Positions 1 through 8,472 of a stretch of DNA of 25,891 nt are shown here, in pieces. Origin of the DNA: a virus. The stretch is taken from positions 1-25,891 of IMG/VR virus record IMGVR_UViG_3300027733_001470; one strand, 5' to 3'. Made by a program: the position numbers and the translations under genes. How positions within the stretch are numbered: position 1 is the first letter of the stretch; each line of letters begins with the position of its first letter. The notes under the pieces are model-generated. The model was given only the letters and a program-made list of their open reading frames with translations. It was not told the DNA's origin and ran no database searches.

Positions 1-1
1 A

Positions 2-613
2 GCATTTGGGGGTATATCAACTGCTACATATGCTAGTGGGGTATTATCATTAGGTAGTAATGCCGACATTAAAATTACAGGTGGTACTAGTGGACAATTC
101 TTGTCAACTGATGGTGCTGGCAATCTATCTTGGGCAACAGGTGGAGGAGGAGGCGGTGGTGGAGCCAATATCGCAAATGGTACTAGTAATGTTAATATTG
201 CTACATCCGGCGGCAACATCACAATGGGTGTTGGTGGTGTAGCAAATGTAGTTGTAGTTAGTACTACTGGTATTTCAGCTGCCTTAAAACCCAGAGTTGT
301 AGCTATAGCAGATTCTTTATCAGTTACGATAAACGCAGATATCACTGATATGGCTACACAAACAAATACAGGTTCCGGAACAGTGACTATAAATGCCCCG
401 ACAGGTACACCGTACGATGGGCAAAAACTTTTATTTAGAATACAATCTACTAACAGTTTAACATTTAGTTTTAATGCAATCTTTAATGGATCAACAGATT
501 TAGCACCACCTACAGTAACGTCTGGTAGTAATAAATATGATTATATGGGATGGATATATAATAGTCCAGATTCTTCATGGAATCTTATTTCTAGAAACTT
601 TGGTTTTGCTTAA
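2..613 (+). CDS. Tail fibre / tail structural protein, 5' truncated
   Basis: The window opens inside this gene; the frame is open from base 2 and ends at a TAA at 611-613, leaving 203 residues. The visible part is rich in Gly, Ser, Thr and Asn. It contains the phrase GGTSGQFLSTDGAGNLSWAT, typical of phage tail-fibre repeats, followed by a run of eight glycines (140-163) that probably acts as a hinge. The C-terminal 100 residues (VTINAPTGTPYDGQKLLFRI, then a YMGWIYNSPDSSWNLIS ending) match the small beta domain that often ends phage fibre and collar proteins. It probably forms part of a trimeric host-contacting fibre. The N-terminal, particle-attaching part lies outside the window, so the exact fibre type is unknown. 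Confidence 0.75.
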   Translation, partial: AFGGISTATYASGVLSLGSNADIKITGGTSGQFLSTDGAGNLSWATGGGGGGGGANIANGTSNVNIATSGGNITMGVGGVANVVVVSTTGISAALKPRVVAIADSLSVTINADITDMATQTNTGSGTVTINAPTGTPYDGQKLLFRIQSTNSLTFSFNAIFNGSTDLAPPTVTSGSNKYDYMGWIYNSPDSSWNLISRNFGFA

Positions 614-621
614 TATAAATA
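614..621 (+). promoter_or_regulatory. T4-type late promoter box TATAAATA
   Basis: A perfect TATAAATA lies directly after the tail-fibre stop codon in the longest gap of the window (614-679), about 60 bases before the next start. This is the T4 late-promoter -10 consensus. The genome is AT-rich and the same 8-mer also occurs inside coding sequence (2988-2995 and 3108-3115), so position is the main support. Confidence 0.5.
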
Positions 622-679
622 TATTATTAATTTGTAAAAACTTTAACTTTGTTTAACATATAAGAAAGGAGATATCAAA

Positions 680-979
680 GTGGAAGATATTATTAATCAA
701 ATAGATGGAAATGTACAGGTAATTTTTGAAATTATACCCGATGTTGGATTTCCTTATAAGGATGCGTTATGGTTTACACAAGAAGTGTATGATACACTAA
801 CTCAAGCAGAAATCAACACAATAAAACAACAACGATTTGACAATTACCTTGCCCTGCTAGCATCATCTCAAGATTTGACGGATGAAGTAACTGATGTAGT
901 TACTGATGTAGTTACTGATGTAGTTACTGATGTAGTTACTGATACTTCAACCGTTGACCCATCACAACAGGCTATATAA
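680..979 (+). CDS. Small phage protein with VTDV tandem repeats
   Basis: Unrecognised 99-residue acidic protein. The GTG start at 680 is chosen because a strong ribosome binding site (AAAGGAG, 665-671) sits 8 bases upstream. The first 65 residues look like a folded domain with a helical stretch (LTQAEINTIKQQRFDNYLAL). The C-terminal third is a low-complexity tail made of four VTDV units, encoded by perfect 12-base DNA repeats. It lies between two tail-fibre-type genes, so a tail accessory or fibre-assembly chaperone role is plausible, but nothing in the sequence proves it. The repeat number could vary between related phages by slippage. Confidence 0.65.
   Translation: MEDIINQIDGNVQVIFEIIPDVGFPYKDALWFTQEVYDTLTQAEINTIKQQRFDNYLALLASSQDLTDEVTDVVTDVVTDVVTDVVTDTSTVDPSQQAI
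890..943 (+). repeat. 12-base tandem repeat, 4.5 copies
   Basis: The unit ACTGATGTAGTT is repeated four times without error (890-901, 902-913, 914-925, 926-937) and followed by a half copy, ACTGAT. It is in frame and encodes the VTDV tail of the small protein at 680-979. The unit is a multiple of three, so copy-number changes would keep the frame. Confidence 0.95.
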
Positions 980-1010
980 TAATTATGAAAATTAACAAAT
1001 AGTATACAAC

Positions 1011-1018
1011 AATAAATA
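1011..1018 (+). promoter_or_regulatory. Possible late promoter box AATAAATA
   Basis: AATAAATA lies 18 bases before the start of the 901-residue tail protein, inside a 56-base gap. It is one base away from TATAAATA. In such an AT-rich gap it could be chance. Confidence 0.3.
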
Positions 1019-1035
1019 GAATATAGGAAAAAACA

Positions 1036-3741
1036 ATGGCAGATAGATATTGGGTACTTGGTACTGGAACATGGGCAGCAACTGGAACCACAAGATGGTC
1101 CGCTTCACCAGGAGGACCAGCTGGTGCCTCGGTACCCGGCGCCGCGGACAACGTATTCATTAATAATAGCAGTGGTACCGGAACTATTACACTAACTTTG
1201 GGTAGTTGTTTAAATTTTTATGCAAACTCAACAAATGCAATCACTGTTGCCGGATCCGGTGTTCTTACCGTTCGTGGAGATTTTTATATATCTAGTGCAA
1301 TAACTTGGACTAATACGGCAACAGTAGCAGCCATTACTAATGGAGGCACAATATCAGCCGTACCTACCGGCGGCGCCCCGCCGATTAATTTAACCGGTTC
1401 CGCTCTTACTTGGAATTTAGCGGCAAATTATACTCTAAGGACCTTAACCGGTACAGCTGGCACCTTTACATTGACCTCAGGCACTATTAATTTAAATAAC
1501 TTTAACATTAATTGCGGAGTATTTTCAAGTAATGCTGCCGCTGTTAGAGTTATTAATTTTGGTACTGGTAATATTAATATGTTAAATTCAGCAGCCAATG
1601 CAAATATATTATTGATGGCAAGCGTATCATCACTGACATGTTCAGATTCCGGTGGCGGCTTTTATACAGATACATCAGTACAACGTCAAGTAATATTTGC
1701 GTCTACTGGTACCGGTGTTACCATCGATGGTGCCCCGCCAAATTTTGTTGTTGGACCCGGCGCTTCAACCATAACGAGTACCGGGGCCTTGCATGTAAAA
1801 AACTTAAATTTAAACAACGTTGCTGCAAATTCTGCATTTATGACTGCTTGTGTAATGTCATCAGTTAACTTTGCTAATAATCAAGCTAATTTAAATATAA
1901 GAATGACCAGTGCTAATTATTCAGGCAATACAACAATAAATTCAGGAGGATCCTATTTTGGAAATCTTTTAATTGGCAGTGTATATACTGAACTGCAATC
2001 GGCAATTGGTACCTTTAATACTACTTTCCCATTAATAGTTAACAATAGTGCTACTCTAGATTTTAAAGGATTTACTGCCGCCTTTCCAAATGCACAATCA
2101 CGAGTAGGTAGCGAGTCCTCTTCTCAAGGTCCAGGATTTTTTGTTAATACCGGAACATTGACTTTTTCTGCATTAGCAGTAGATATAGGAAGTAATCAAC
2201 TTAATTTTTCAAATGTTGCCAATGCGCCTGGTAACATTACCGGAAGTACCACATTTTCAAACAGTACTTCTGGCCTTTATTTGTGGTCCGGAACTATTAA
2301 TTATTATGGAACTCCTATAGATATTAGGGGATTAAATCTTGTTGGCACACAAAATCCTAAAACTTTTAATTTGTATGCCAACCTTATAGGTAATACTACT
2401 ACTGCCGTAACTTCTTCCCAATTAACTTTGGGTGGAAATACTACATTAAATCTTAATGGATATCAAATGAAATTTGGTTCTGGTGTAAGCTATGCTAATA
2501 GTGGTATTATTACAGGATCTACTCAATACCTTAATTTTCAAGGTGGTAATATTATTATAGAAAATCGCAGGACAGACGTAAACGCCGGGTTTACATGTGA
2601 TATGCCAGTTTTTACTAACTTTTTTACTGATGCGGCAACCACTATGGGAAATGGTGGATTTCAATTTGGATATTATGTTACAGGTGCGCCGTTAGTCAGC
2701 GCCCTGTGCATTGGCAATGCTTCTGGAATTACCAATGTGTCCGCTAGACAAAATGCATTTAATGTTTATATGTATGGTAATAGAGCAGCTAATATTGCAG
2801 GTATTGCAGCTAAAATGTTTGACACAAACACATTAGGCTATACTGGTTCAATTCAAGCCAATAGTCTTATAAATTTTCAAAGTTTGAATATAGGAACTGG
2901 AACTACAGGTTGGGATAGCTCTCCTGCACCCAACCTTACTTGTAATACAACCGGAGTTGTAGGAACTATAACATTAAATAATAGTAATATAAATAATATT
3001 ACTTTTGGTAATACCTTTGGTAGTATGACCTTTTTAGATTCAGGTAATGTAAGTAATTTTATTGTTGTGTCCGGATCCGGCGATATAACTCTCAACACCG
3101 GAGTCACTATAAATATAGGTAATGTATTAACTTTATTACGAACAGTTGGTACCGGTTATTTAAATGGTCCGGGAAACATAAATCTTACCGGATTACCTAG
3201 TGGAAGAGGATCAATGAATTCAGGAAGTGCAAATAATTTAGGATCAGCGCCTGGCCTTCCTGTACCAAATATATATTTTTCTAACGTTAGTGGCTCAACA
3301 GGAAACACCGCTGTTAGTTTGGGTAAATTAGCTAATTTGAATGGCGGCACATACGGTAATATAATTAATAACAGCGCCAGTAATCTTTATATACTAAATA
3401 GTGGAACAGTAAACGACATACAAACTACGGTTGGAGGATCAAGAATTCTAGTCGGTGCAGGTGTGACACTTACAGTAGCTAACTTTTCCTACAGTGGTAC
3501 TCCTGGAAATCCATCAGCAATACAATGTAACGTTTCCGGATCGCAATGGGGTATTTATAAAACAAATACTGGTAATACTGCAAATATACAATACGCAAAT
3601 ATTAGAGATGCGTTTATAACCTCACCTTATACTTTCTTTGCTAGTAATAACTCATCAGGAAACTTAGGTAATAATCAAGGACCATGGGACTTTGGTGCAG
3701 GCGCTTCTATGGTTCAATGTAATATGGCTCAATTCTTCTAA
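1036..3741 (+). CDS. Large beta-rich tail fibre / tail adhesin protein
   Basis: A 901-residue protein made almost entirely of short Gly/Ser/Thr/Asn-rich beta repeats, as in beta-helix or beta-solenoid phage fibres. The N-terminus (MADRYWVLGTGTWAATGTTRW, then a GGPAGASVPGAADNVFI stretch) matches a recurring start seen in environmental-phage tail proteins. No signal peptide, membrane segment or catalytic motif is visible. The ATG at 1036 is preceded by ATAGGAAA, an acceptable ribosome binding site. It follows another fibre gene and a small putative accessory protein, so this is a host-recognition locus. The gene is richer in G/C words such as ACCGG and TCCGGA than its neighbours, consistent with exchange of adhesin genes. 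Whether it is the tip adhesin or a shaft is not visible. Confidence 0.75.
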   Translation: MADRYWVLGTGTWAATGTTRWSASPGGPAGASVPGAADNVFINNSSGTGTITLTLGSCLNFYANSTNAITVAGSGVLTVRGDFYISSAITWTNTATVAAITNGGTISAVPTGGAPPINLTGSALTWNLAANYTLRTLTGTAGTFTLTSGTINLNNFNINCGVFSSNAAAVRVINFGTGNINMLNSAANANILLMASVSSLTCSDSGGGFYTDTSVQRQVIFASTGTGVTIDGAPPNFVVGPGASTITSTGALHVKNLNLNNVAANSAFMTACVMSSVNFANNQANLNIRMTSANYSGNTTINSGGSYFGNLLIGSVYTELQSAIGTFNTTFPLIVNNSATLDFKGFTAAFPNAQSRVGSESSSQGPGFFVNTGTLTFSALAVDIGSNQLNFSNVANAPGNITGSTTFSNSTSGLYLWSGTINYYGTPIDIRGLNLVGTQNPKTFNLYANLIGNTTTAVTSSQLTLGGNTTLNLNGYQMKFGSGVSYANSGIITGSTQYLNFQGGNIIIENRRTDVNAGFTCDMPVFTNFFTDAATTMGNGGFQFGYYVTGAPLVSALCIGNASGITNVSARQNAFNVYMYGNRAANIAGIAAKMFDTNTLGYTGSIQANSLINFQSLNIGTGTTGWDSSPAPNLTCNTTGVVGTITLNNSNINNITFGNTFGSMTFLDSGNVSNFIVVSGSGDITLNTGVTINIGNVLTLLRTVGTGYLNGPGNINLTGLPSGRGSMNSGSANNLGSAPGLPVPNIYFSNVSGSTGNTAVSLGKLANLNGGTYGNIINNSASNLYILNSGTVNDIQTTVGGSRILVGAGVTLTVANFSYSGTPGNPSAIQCNVSGSQWGIYKTNTGNTANIQYANIRDAFITSPYTFFASNNSSGNLGNNQGPWDFGAGASMVQCNMAQFF

Positions 3742-3744
3742 ATA
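3737..3744 (+). promoter_or_regulatory. Late promoter-like box TCTAAATA
   Basis: TCTAAATA overlaps the stop codon of the large tail protein and lies 39 bases before the next start. CTAAATA is close to the late-promoter box of T4-like phages. The same arrangement, stop codon inside a CTAAATA box, recurs at 12823-12829. Confidence 0.4.
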
Positions 3745-3763
3745 TCTATAACAATATTTTAAT

Positions 3764-3783
3764 TTAGATAAGTAGTTATCTAA
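3764..3783 (+). promoter_or_regulatory. Perfect hairpin touching a start codon
   Basis: TTAGATAA (3764-3771), loop GTAG, then TTATCTAA (3776-3783) form a perfect 8-base-pair AT-rich inverted repeat. The last base is the A of the ATG at 3783. No ribosome binding site is visible upstream of that ATG, so the structure may influence initiation there. The stem is weak because it is nearly all A-T. Confidence 0.45.
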
Positions 3784-4220
3784 TGAATACATTTCAATCG
3801 TCTTACGACAATAGATTACAATCTTGGTACAACTTACGCAATCAAATCAAATCACTTGATTTAAGTCAACAATGTGTGGAAATAGATAAATGGTGGCAAC
3901 AAACACCATTAATCAATCACTATCTACACCCATCTGATTTACCCAATTGGCCCGGTCCTTGGGAACTTTTGGTAGAAAACACCTATTGTACTCTTGCTAG
4001 AGGTCTAGGAATGTGTTATACTCTACTGTTAATGAACATTATTGATATAGAATACGTTTTGGCTAAGGATATTGATGACAACGAAGTACCATTAGTCTTG
4101 GTAGACAACGCAAAATATATACTTAATTATTGGCCAGACACGGTGATAAGTAATAATCTACAAGAATTTAAAATAGTAAGTAAACTAGATATAACAACAA
4201 TTAATAATAAGATAAGGTAA
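3783..4220 (+). CDS. Conserved-looking phage protein of unknown function
   Basis: A 145-residue soluble protein that I cannot assign to a named family, although its overall look is familiar from T4-like environmental phages. It has a Trp-rich first half (WW and NWPGPW), a central hydrophobic segment with two cysteines (YCTLARGLGMCYTLLLMNII), and a C-terminal part with LVDNAKYILNYWPDTVIS. There is no signal peptide. It has no clear ribosome binding site; the start codon touches a hairpin. It ends three bases before nrdA, so the two are probably cotranscribed. A link to nucleotide metabolism is only guilt by association. Confidence 0.6.
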   Translation: MNTFQSSYDNRLQSWYNLRNQIKSLDLSQQCVEIDKWWQQTPLINHYLHPSDLPNWPGPWELLVENTYCTLARGLGMCYTLLLMNIIDIEYVLAKDIDDNEVPLVLVDNAKYILNYWPDTVISNNLQEFKIVSKLDITTINNKIR

Positions 4221-4223
4221 AAC

Positions 4224-6542
4224 ATGAAAATATACGTCACTAAGAGAAATGGGACAAAAGAGCCATTAATGTTAGAAAAATGGCAAGCGCAAGTGGCAAA
4301 AATATGTGTAGGGATAGCTGATGTTAGCCCTTCTATGGTAGAAATAAAATCACAACTTCACTTCTATGATGGTATCACTACACATCAAATAGATGAAATT
4401 ACATTACGTGCGGTTGTAGACTTAATTGACGTAGAAAATAATCCAGATGTAGGACATACAAACTATCAATATGTAGCAGGTAAACAACGTCTATCAATGC
4501 TACGTAAAGATGTTTATGGCAACTATGAGCCTCCCCGTCTGTACGATATCGTAGTAACTAATGTTGCTACAGGATTATATACACCAGAACTACTAGAATG
4601 GTATAGTGAAGAAGATTGGAACAAGATGGATGACATGCTTGACCATTCTAAGGACGAACAATACAGTTATGCCGCCATTGAACAACTGATTGAAAAATAT
4701 TTAGTAAAGAATCGTTCTACTAAACAAACGTATGAAACACCACAAGTTCGCTATATGATAGCGGCAGCTACTGTATTTCATAGTGAAGAACCCAACAACG
4801 CTAGAATGCGTTATATAAAGGAATACTACAATGCCGCAAGTGATGGATTATTTACTCTTGCTACCCCTGTCCTTGCTGGTCTCGGTACCCCTACTAAACA
4901 ATTCAGTTCGTGCGTACTTATTCGCAGTGATGATGACTTGGATAGTATTTTCGCTTCTGGTGAAATGATGGCAAAGTATGCTAGTAAACGTGCTGGCATT
5001 GGATTAGAGATAGGCAGATTACGCCCGTTAGGTAGTCCTATTCGTGGTGGCGAGATTATGCACACCGGCATGATTCCGTTCTTAAAGAAATGGTTCGGTG
5101 ATTTAAGAAGTTGCTCACAGGGAGGTATCCGTAATGCTAGTGCTACAGTATTCTATCCAATTTGGCATCATCAGTTTGATGATCTTATTGTACTTAAAAA
5201 CAATCAAGGTACTGACGAAACTCGTGTTCGTTTCATGGACTACGGGGTTGTCTTGTCCGCTTTCTTCTGGAGACGTTTCAAAAATAAAGAGCAGATCACC
5301 TTTTTCGACCCAAATGAAGTGCCTGATTTGTACGAAGCGTTCTACAGAAACACCGCCCTGTTTGAAGAACTCTACGTAAAATATGAAAAACGTAAAGACT
5401 TACGTAAGAAAACAATGTCGGCTGAAGAAGTATTCAAGTCTGGCATATTAAAAGAACGAACAGATACAGGTCGTATCTACCTAGTGTTCGTTGACAATGT
5501 TATGAATCAAGGACCATTTGATCCTGAATATCATACAATTTACCAGAGTAACTTATGTTGTGAAATTCTTTTACCTACTAAATCCTTTAAACGTCTGGAT
5601 GACAGCGATGGTCGTATCGCTCTTTGCACATTGGGCAGTATCAATTGGGGTGCGTTCCGTAATCCAGAAGACATGCGCCGTGCTTGTCGCATATTGCATC
5701 GTAGCCTCAATAACATTCTTGACTATCAAGACTTTCTATCCATTCAGTCTAAACTATCAAACGATGAAATCAGACCTCTCGGAATTGGAATCACTAATCT
5801 TGCCTACTGGCACGCCAAACGAAGTTTCAAGTACGGAGAAAAAGACGCCCTGGCTGAAGTCAAGACGTGGATGGAACACTTATCCTTCTACTTAACTGAA
5901 GCAAGTGTAGAACTAGCACAAGAACGTGGAAGATGTGAACATAGTGACAAGACACGTTATGGTCAAGGCATTTTCCCCTGGGAGTTACGTGCTAAAGGTG
6001 TTAACGAATTAGCTAACTTTACTCCCGAATTAAACTGGGAAGGACTACGTGCTATGATGCGTAGTCATGGTGTCCGTAATGCTACACAAATGGCTGTAGC
6101 TCCTGTAGAATCTAGTTCAGTAGTTATCAACAGTACAAATGGTATTGAAATGCCAATGAGTTTGATATCAGTTAAAGAAAGTAAAGCAGGTAGTTTTGTA
6201 CAAGTTGTACCCGAATACCATAGATTGAAAAACAAATATCAATTGATGTGGGATCAAAAAGATTGTGATGGTTACTTAAAGACAGCGGCAGTGATTGCAG
6301 CCTACGTTGACCAAAGCATAAGCACTAATACTTTCTATAACCCAGCACATTTCCCTGAGCGTAAAGTTCCAACAACATTGATTGCTAAGAACTTGATGCA
6401 GGCACATATGTGGGGATTAAAGACATTCTACTATAGCTTGATTAATAAAGCAGGTAGTAAGAGCCAAGATGAAACTGTATTAGATTTGCCAAGTGGCTTT
6501 AATGATATGGATGAAGAAGATTGCGAAGCATGTAAATTATGA
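4224..6542 (+). CDS. nrdA: Ribonucleotide reductase class Ia, large (alpha) subunit
   Basis: This catalytic subunit reduces ribonucleoside diphosphates to deoxyribonucleotides, feeding phage DNA synthesis. It is full length at 772 residues. Residues 1 to about 90 form an ATP-cone. The redox-active pair is C230 (QFSSCVLI) and C468 (ALCTLGSINWG). The active site has N443, C445 and E447 in SNLCCEI, and the radical-transfer tyrosines are Y736 and Y737 (KTFYYSL). The C-terminus DCEACKL supplies the swinging Cys pair, C767 and C770, re-reduced by glutaredoxin. All catalytic residues are present, so it should be active. It overlaps nrdB by ATGA (6539-6542), indicating coupled translation. The retained ATP-cone suggests overall activity may still be allosterically controlled. 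Confidence 0.97.
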   Translation: MKIYVTKRNGTKEPLMLEKWQAQVAKICVGIADVSPSMVEIKSQLHFYDGITTHQIDEITLRAVVDLIDVENNPDVGHTNYQYVAGKQRLSMLRKDVYGNYEPPRLYDIVVTNVATGLYTPELLEWYSEEDWNKMDDMLDHSKDEQYSYAAIEQLIEKYLVKNRSTKQTYETPQVRYMIAAATVFHSEEPNNARMRYIKEYYNAASDGLFTLATPVLAGLGTPTKQFSSCVLIRSDDDLDSIFASGEMMAKYASKRAGIGLEIGRLRPLGSPIRGGEIMHTGMIPFLKKWFGDLRSCSQGGIRNASATVFYPIWHHQFDDLIVLKNNQGTDETRVRFMDYGVVLSAFFWRRFKNKEQITFFDPNEVPDLYEAFYRNTALFEELYVKYEKRKDLRKKTMSAEEVFKSGILKERTDTGRIYLVFVDNVMNQGPFDPEYHTIYQSNLCCEILLPTKSFKRLDDSDGRIALCTLGSINWGAFRNPEDMRRACRILHRSLNNILDYQDFLSIQSKLSNDEIRPLGIGITNLAYWHAKRSFKYGEKDALAEVKTWMEHLSFYLTEASVELAQERGRCEHSDKTRYGQGIFPWELRAKGVNELANFTPELNWEGLRAMMRSHGVRNATQMAVAPVESSSVVINSTNGIEMPMSLISVKESKAGSFVQVVPEYHRLKNKYQLMWDQKDCDGYLKTAAVIAAYVDQSISTNTFYNPAHFPERKVPTTLIAKNLMQAHMWGLKTFYYSLINKAGSKSQDETVLDLPSGFNDMDEEDCEACKL

Positions 6543-7639
6543 GTAAACAACAATACAACTTAAACACTAAGACAGATTATTTGAACAGAAAAATGTTTTT
6601 GGACCCGGAAGGTCCCGTAACCATTCAAAGATTTGAAGAGGTTAAGTATAAAAAGATTGCCGACTTTGAAACAACGGCGCGTGGCTTCTTCTGGGTCCCA
6701 GAAGAAATTTCATTAACTAAAGATGCCAATGATTTCAAAGACTCAAGCGATACAGTAAAACATATCTTTACTAGTAACTTACTAAGACAAACAGCATTAG
6801 ACAGTTTACAAGGACGAGCACCAAGTCAAGTATTCACTCCAGTAGTATCGTTACCTGAATTAGAAGCATTGATTTACAACTGGACATTCTTTGAAACCAA
6901 CATTCACAGTCGTAGTTACAGCCACATCATTCGTAACATTTATAATGTGCCTAAAGATGTATTCAATACTATCCACGATACAAAAGAGATTGTAGATATG
7001 GCAAGTAGTGTAGGTAACTACTATGATGCATTACACAAAGTTAATTGTCGTAAAGAATTGGGTGAAGATGTTAATGAAAAAGAACATATTAAAGCAATTT
7101 ATCTGGCACTACATGCTAGTTACGCATTGGAAGCATTCCGATTTATGGTATCATTTGCTACATCGTTAGCAATGGTTGAGAACAAAATCTTTATTGGTAA
7201 TGGCAATATTATCAGTTTAATTCTCCAAGATGAACTTCTCCATAAAGGGTGGACTGCTTACCTTATTAATCAAGTAGTTAAAGAAGACAGCCGTTTTGCA
7301 CAAGTTAAATCAGAATGTGAAGGTGAAGTCTATCAGCTTTATATGGATGTTATACGTGAAGAAAAAGAGTGGGCTGATTACTTATTTAAGTTTGGTCCAG
7401 TTATTGGATTGAATTCAACTGTATTAAAAGACTTTGTTGATTATACTGCTGTAGGAGCATTGAAAGAGATTGGTATTAAATATAATAGTCCTGCCCCAAA
7501 AAGCACACCTATTCCATGGTTTAATAAACATAGTGATACGAGTAAGAAGCAGTCCGCACTTCAAGAAACGGAAAGCACAAACTATGTAATAGGAATTATG
7601 TCAGAGTCACTGGATTATGATGACTTACCAAATATTTAA
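6539..7639 (+). CDS. nrdB: Ribonucleotide reductase class Ia, small (beta) subunit
   Basis: This subunit holds the di-iron centre and tyrosyl radical needed by NrdA. It has 366 residues, close to the usual length. Probable iron ligands and radical site are D88 (LDSLQGR), E119, H123 and radical tyrosine Y127 (ETNIHSRSYSHIIRN), followed by the glutamate in YALEAFRF and the ILQDELLHKG motif. The C-terminal tail ends in acidic residues (SESLDYDDLPNI), as expected for docking to the alpha subunit. One oddity: compared with E. coli NrdB as I remember it (ETIHSRSY), there is one extra residue, Asn, between the Glu and His ligands. The gene overlaps nrdA and is followed after 11 bases by glutaredoxin, a standard phage arrangement. 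Confidence 0.96.
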   Translation: MSKQQYNLNTKTDYLNRKMFLDPEGPVTIQRFEEVKYKKIADFETTARGFFWVPEEISLTKDANDFKDSSDTVKHIFTSNLLRQTALDSLQGRAPSQVFTPVVSLPELEALIYNWTFFETNIHSRSYSHIIRNIYNVPKDVFNTIHDTKEIVDMASSVGNYYDALHKVNCRKELGEDVNEKEHIKAIYLALHASYALEAFRFMVSFATSLAMVENKIFIGNGNIISLILQDELLHKGWTAYLINQVVKEDSRFAQVKSECEGEVYQLYMDVIREEKEWADYLFKFGPVIGLNSTVLKDFVDYTAVGALKEIGIKYNSPAPKSTPIPWFNKHSDTSKKQSALQETESTNYVIGIMSESLDYDDLPNI

Positions 7640-7650
7640 GGAGAATAATA

Positions 7651-7881
7651 ATGAAAGCAATCGTATGGAGTAAATATCACTGTCCCTATTGTGACCAAGC
7701 AAAAGCATTGTTGGGTCAACGAGAAATCCCGTTTGAAGAAAAGAAAATCGGAGACGGGTACACTAAAGAAGAACTATTAGAAGCAATTCCATCAGCACGA
7801 ACAGTACCACAAATTATCATTGATGGTGAATTGATCGGTGGATTTAACGAACTTAAACAATTTTTAACAAAGGCAGCGTAA
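7651..7881 (+). CDS. Glutaredoxin
   Basis: A 76-residue thiol-disulfide oxidoreductase that most likely re-reduces the C-terminal cysteines of the phage ribonucleotide reductase. It has the classic dithiol active site C11-P-Y-C14, the cis-proline loop TVPQI (P53) and the glutathione-binding GG of LIGGFNEL. The start has a strong ribosome binding site (AAGGAG, immediately after the nrdB stop). It sits directly downstream of nrdA and nrdB in the same orientation, which fixes its role well. It ends with a one-base overlap with the next start (TAATG). Confidence 0.95.
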   Translation: MKAIVWSKYHCPYCDQAKALLGQREIPFEEKKIGDGYTKEELLEAIPSARTVPQIIIDGELIGGFNELKQFLTKAA

Positions 7882-8186
7882 TGCAAATATCAATACAACC
7901 AAACACTGTATACACATTTAAACTTAACTCAGGAGAAGAACTTATTGCTAAAGTAATTCAAGCTGGTAGTGAGTTTATTCAGATTGAAGAACCGGTATCT
8001 ATTGCACCAAGTCAACAAGGTATGCAAATGATTCCAAGTATCTTTACCGCAGATCCGAAGGGCGAATATAGACTAAATACTACTAGTGTTGCAATGTATG
8101 CAGAGACAGATGACAACATAAAAGATAAGTACCTAGAAGCAACAACTGGCATTAAGGTACCTAGTAAAAAAATCGTATTGGGATAA
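7881..8186 (+). CDS. Small Sm/LSm-like phage protein
   Basis: A 101-residue protein whose N-terminal half has the look of an Sm fold: a strongly bent sheet starting with VYTFKLNSGEELIAKVIQAG, then FIQIEEPVSIAP. The pattern of hydrophobic strand, SGEELIAKV turn and an IEEP strand resembles the Sm1 motif, where Hfq and related proteins bind RNA. Related short proteins are common in T4-like phages. There is no clear Sm2 signature, so RNA binding is not shown. It starts in the overlap with glutaredoxin and is followed after one base by the PAAR gene, bridging the metabolic and tail blocks. The Sm assignment is an inference from sequence pattern. Confidence 0.5.
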   Translation: MQISIQPNTVYTFKLNSGEELIAKVIQAGSEFIQIEEPVSIAPSQQGMQMIPSIFTADPKGEYRLNTTSVAMYAETDDNIKDKYLEATTGIKVPSKKIVLG

Positions 8187-8187
8187 A

Positions 8188-8472
8188 ATGGCAAAACTAA
8201 GTCGTGTGGGTGATACAAATCAGGAAGGCGGCGCAATAATGCGTGGTGCTAGTACTGTATTTGCGAATGGAATTCAAGTTGGATTACATGTTAGTCAGAT
8301 TACCCCACACGCTCCTTGGGCTAGAAAACCTCATCCACCGCACAAAAACGCATCAACTACTGAAGGTAGTCCTACTGTATTTTGTGAAGGTGCACCAGTA
8401 CTTAGAGTAGGATCAGGAAACACTTGCGGTCATAGTATCGTACAAGGTAGTCCTGATGTGTTTGTTCCATGA
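8188..8472 (+). CDS. PAAR-type tail spike tip protein
   Basis: A 94-residue PAAR protein that caps the baseplate spike and sharpens the tip that punctures the host outer membrane. The hallmarks are the N-terminal GDTNQEGGAI, the repeated GSPTVF and GSPDVF phrases with a Pro-containing turn, and a VFANG turn. His-rich (HAPWARKPHPPH) and Cys/His (C80, H82) segments likely supply the metal site. It has no C-terminal extension, so it carries no effector domain. It overlaps the next gene by ATGA and is followed by two tail structural genes, matching the hub region of contractile-tailed phages. Confidence 0.9.
   Translation: MAKLSRVGDTNQEGGAIMRGASTVFANGIQVGLHVSQITPHAPWARKPHPPHKNASTTEGSPTVFCEGAPVLRVGSGNTCGHSIVQGSPDVFVP

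Noticed and set aside
614-679. Search for tRNA genes in the gaps
   Set aside because: No gap exceeds about 66 bases and none shows a tRNA-like cloverleaf.
890-943. CRISPR-like repeat
   Set aside because: Direct tandem units with no spacers, in frame within a coding gene.
2988-3115. TATAAATA boxes inside the large tail gene (2988-2995 and 3108-3115)
   Set aside because: They lie deep inside coding sequence with no gene starting just after; expected by chance in AT-rich DNA.
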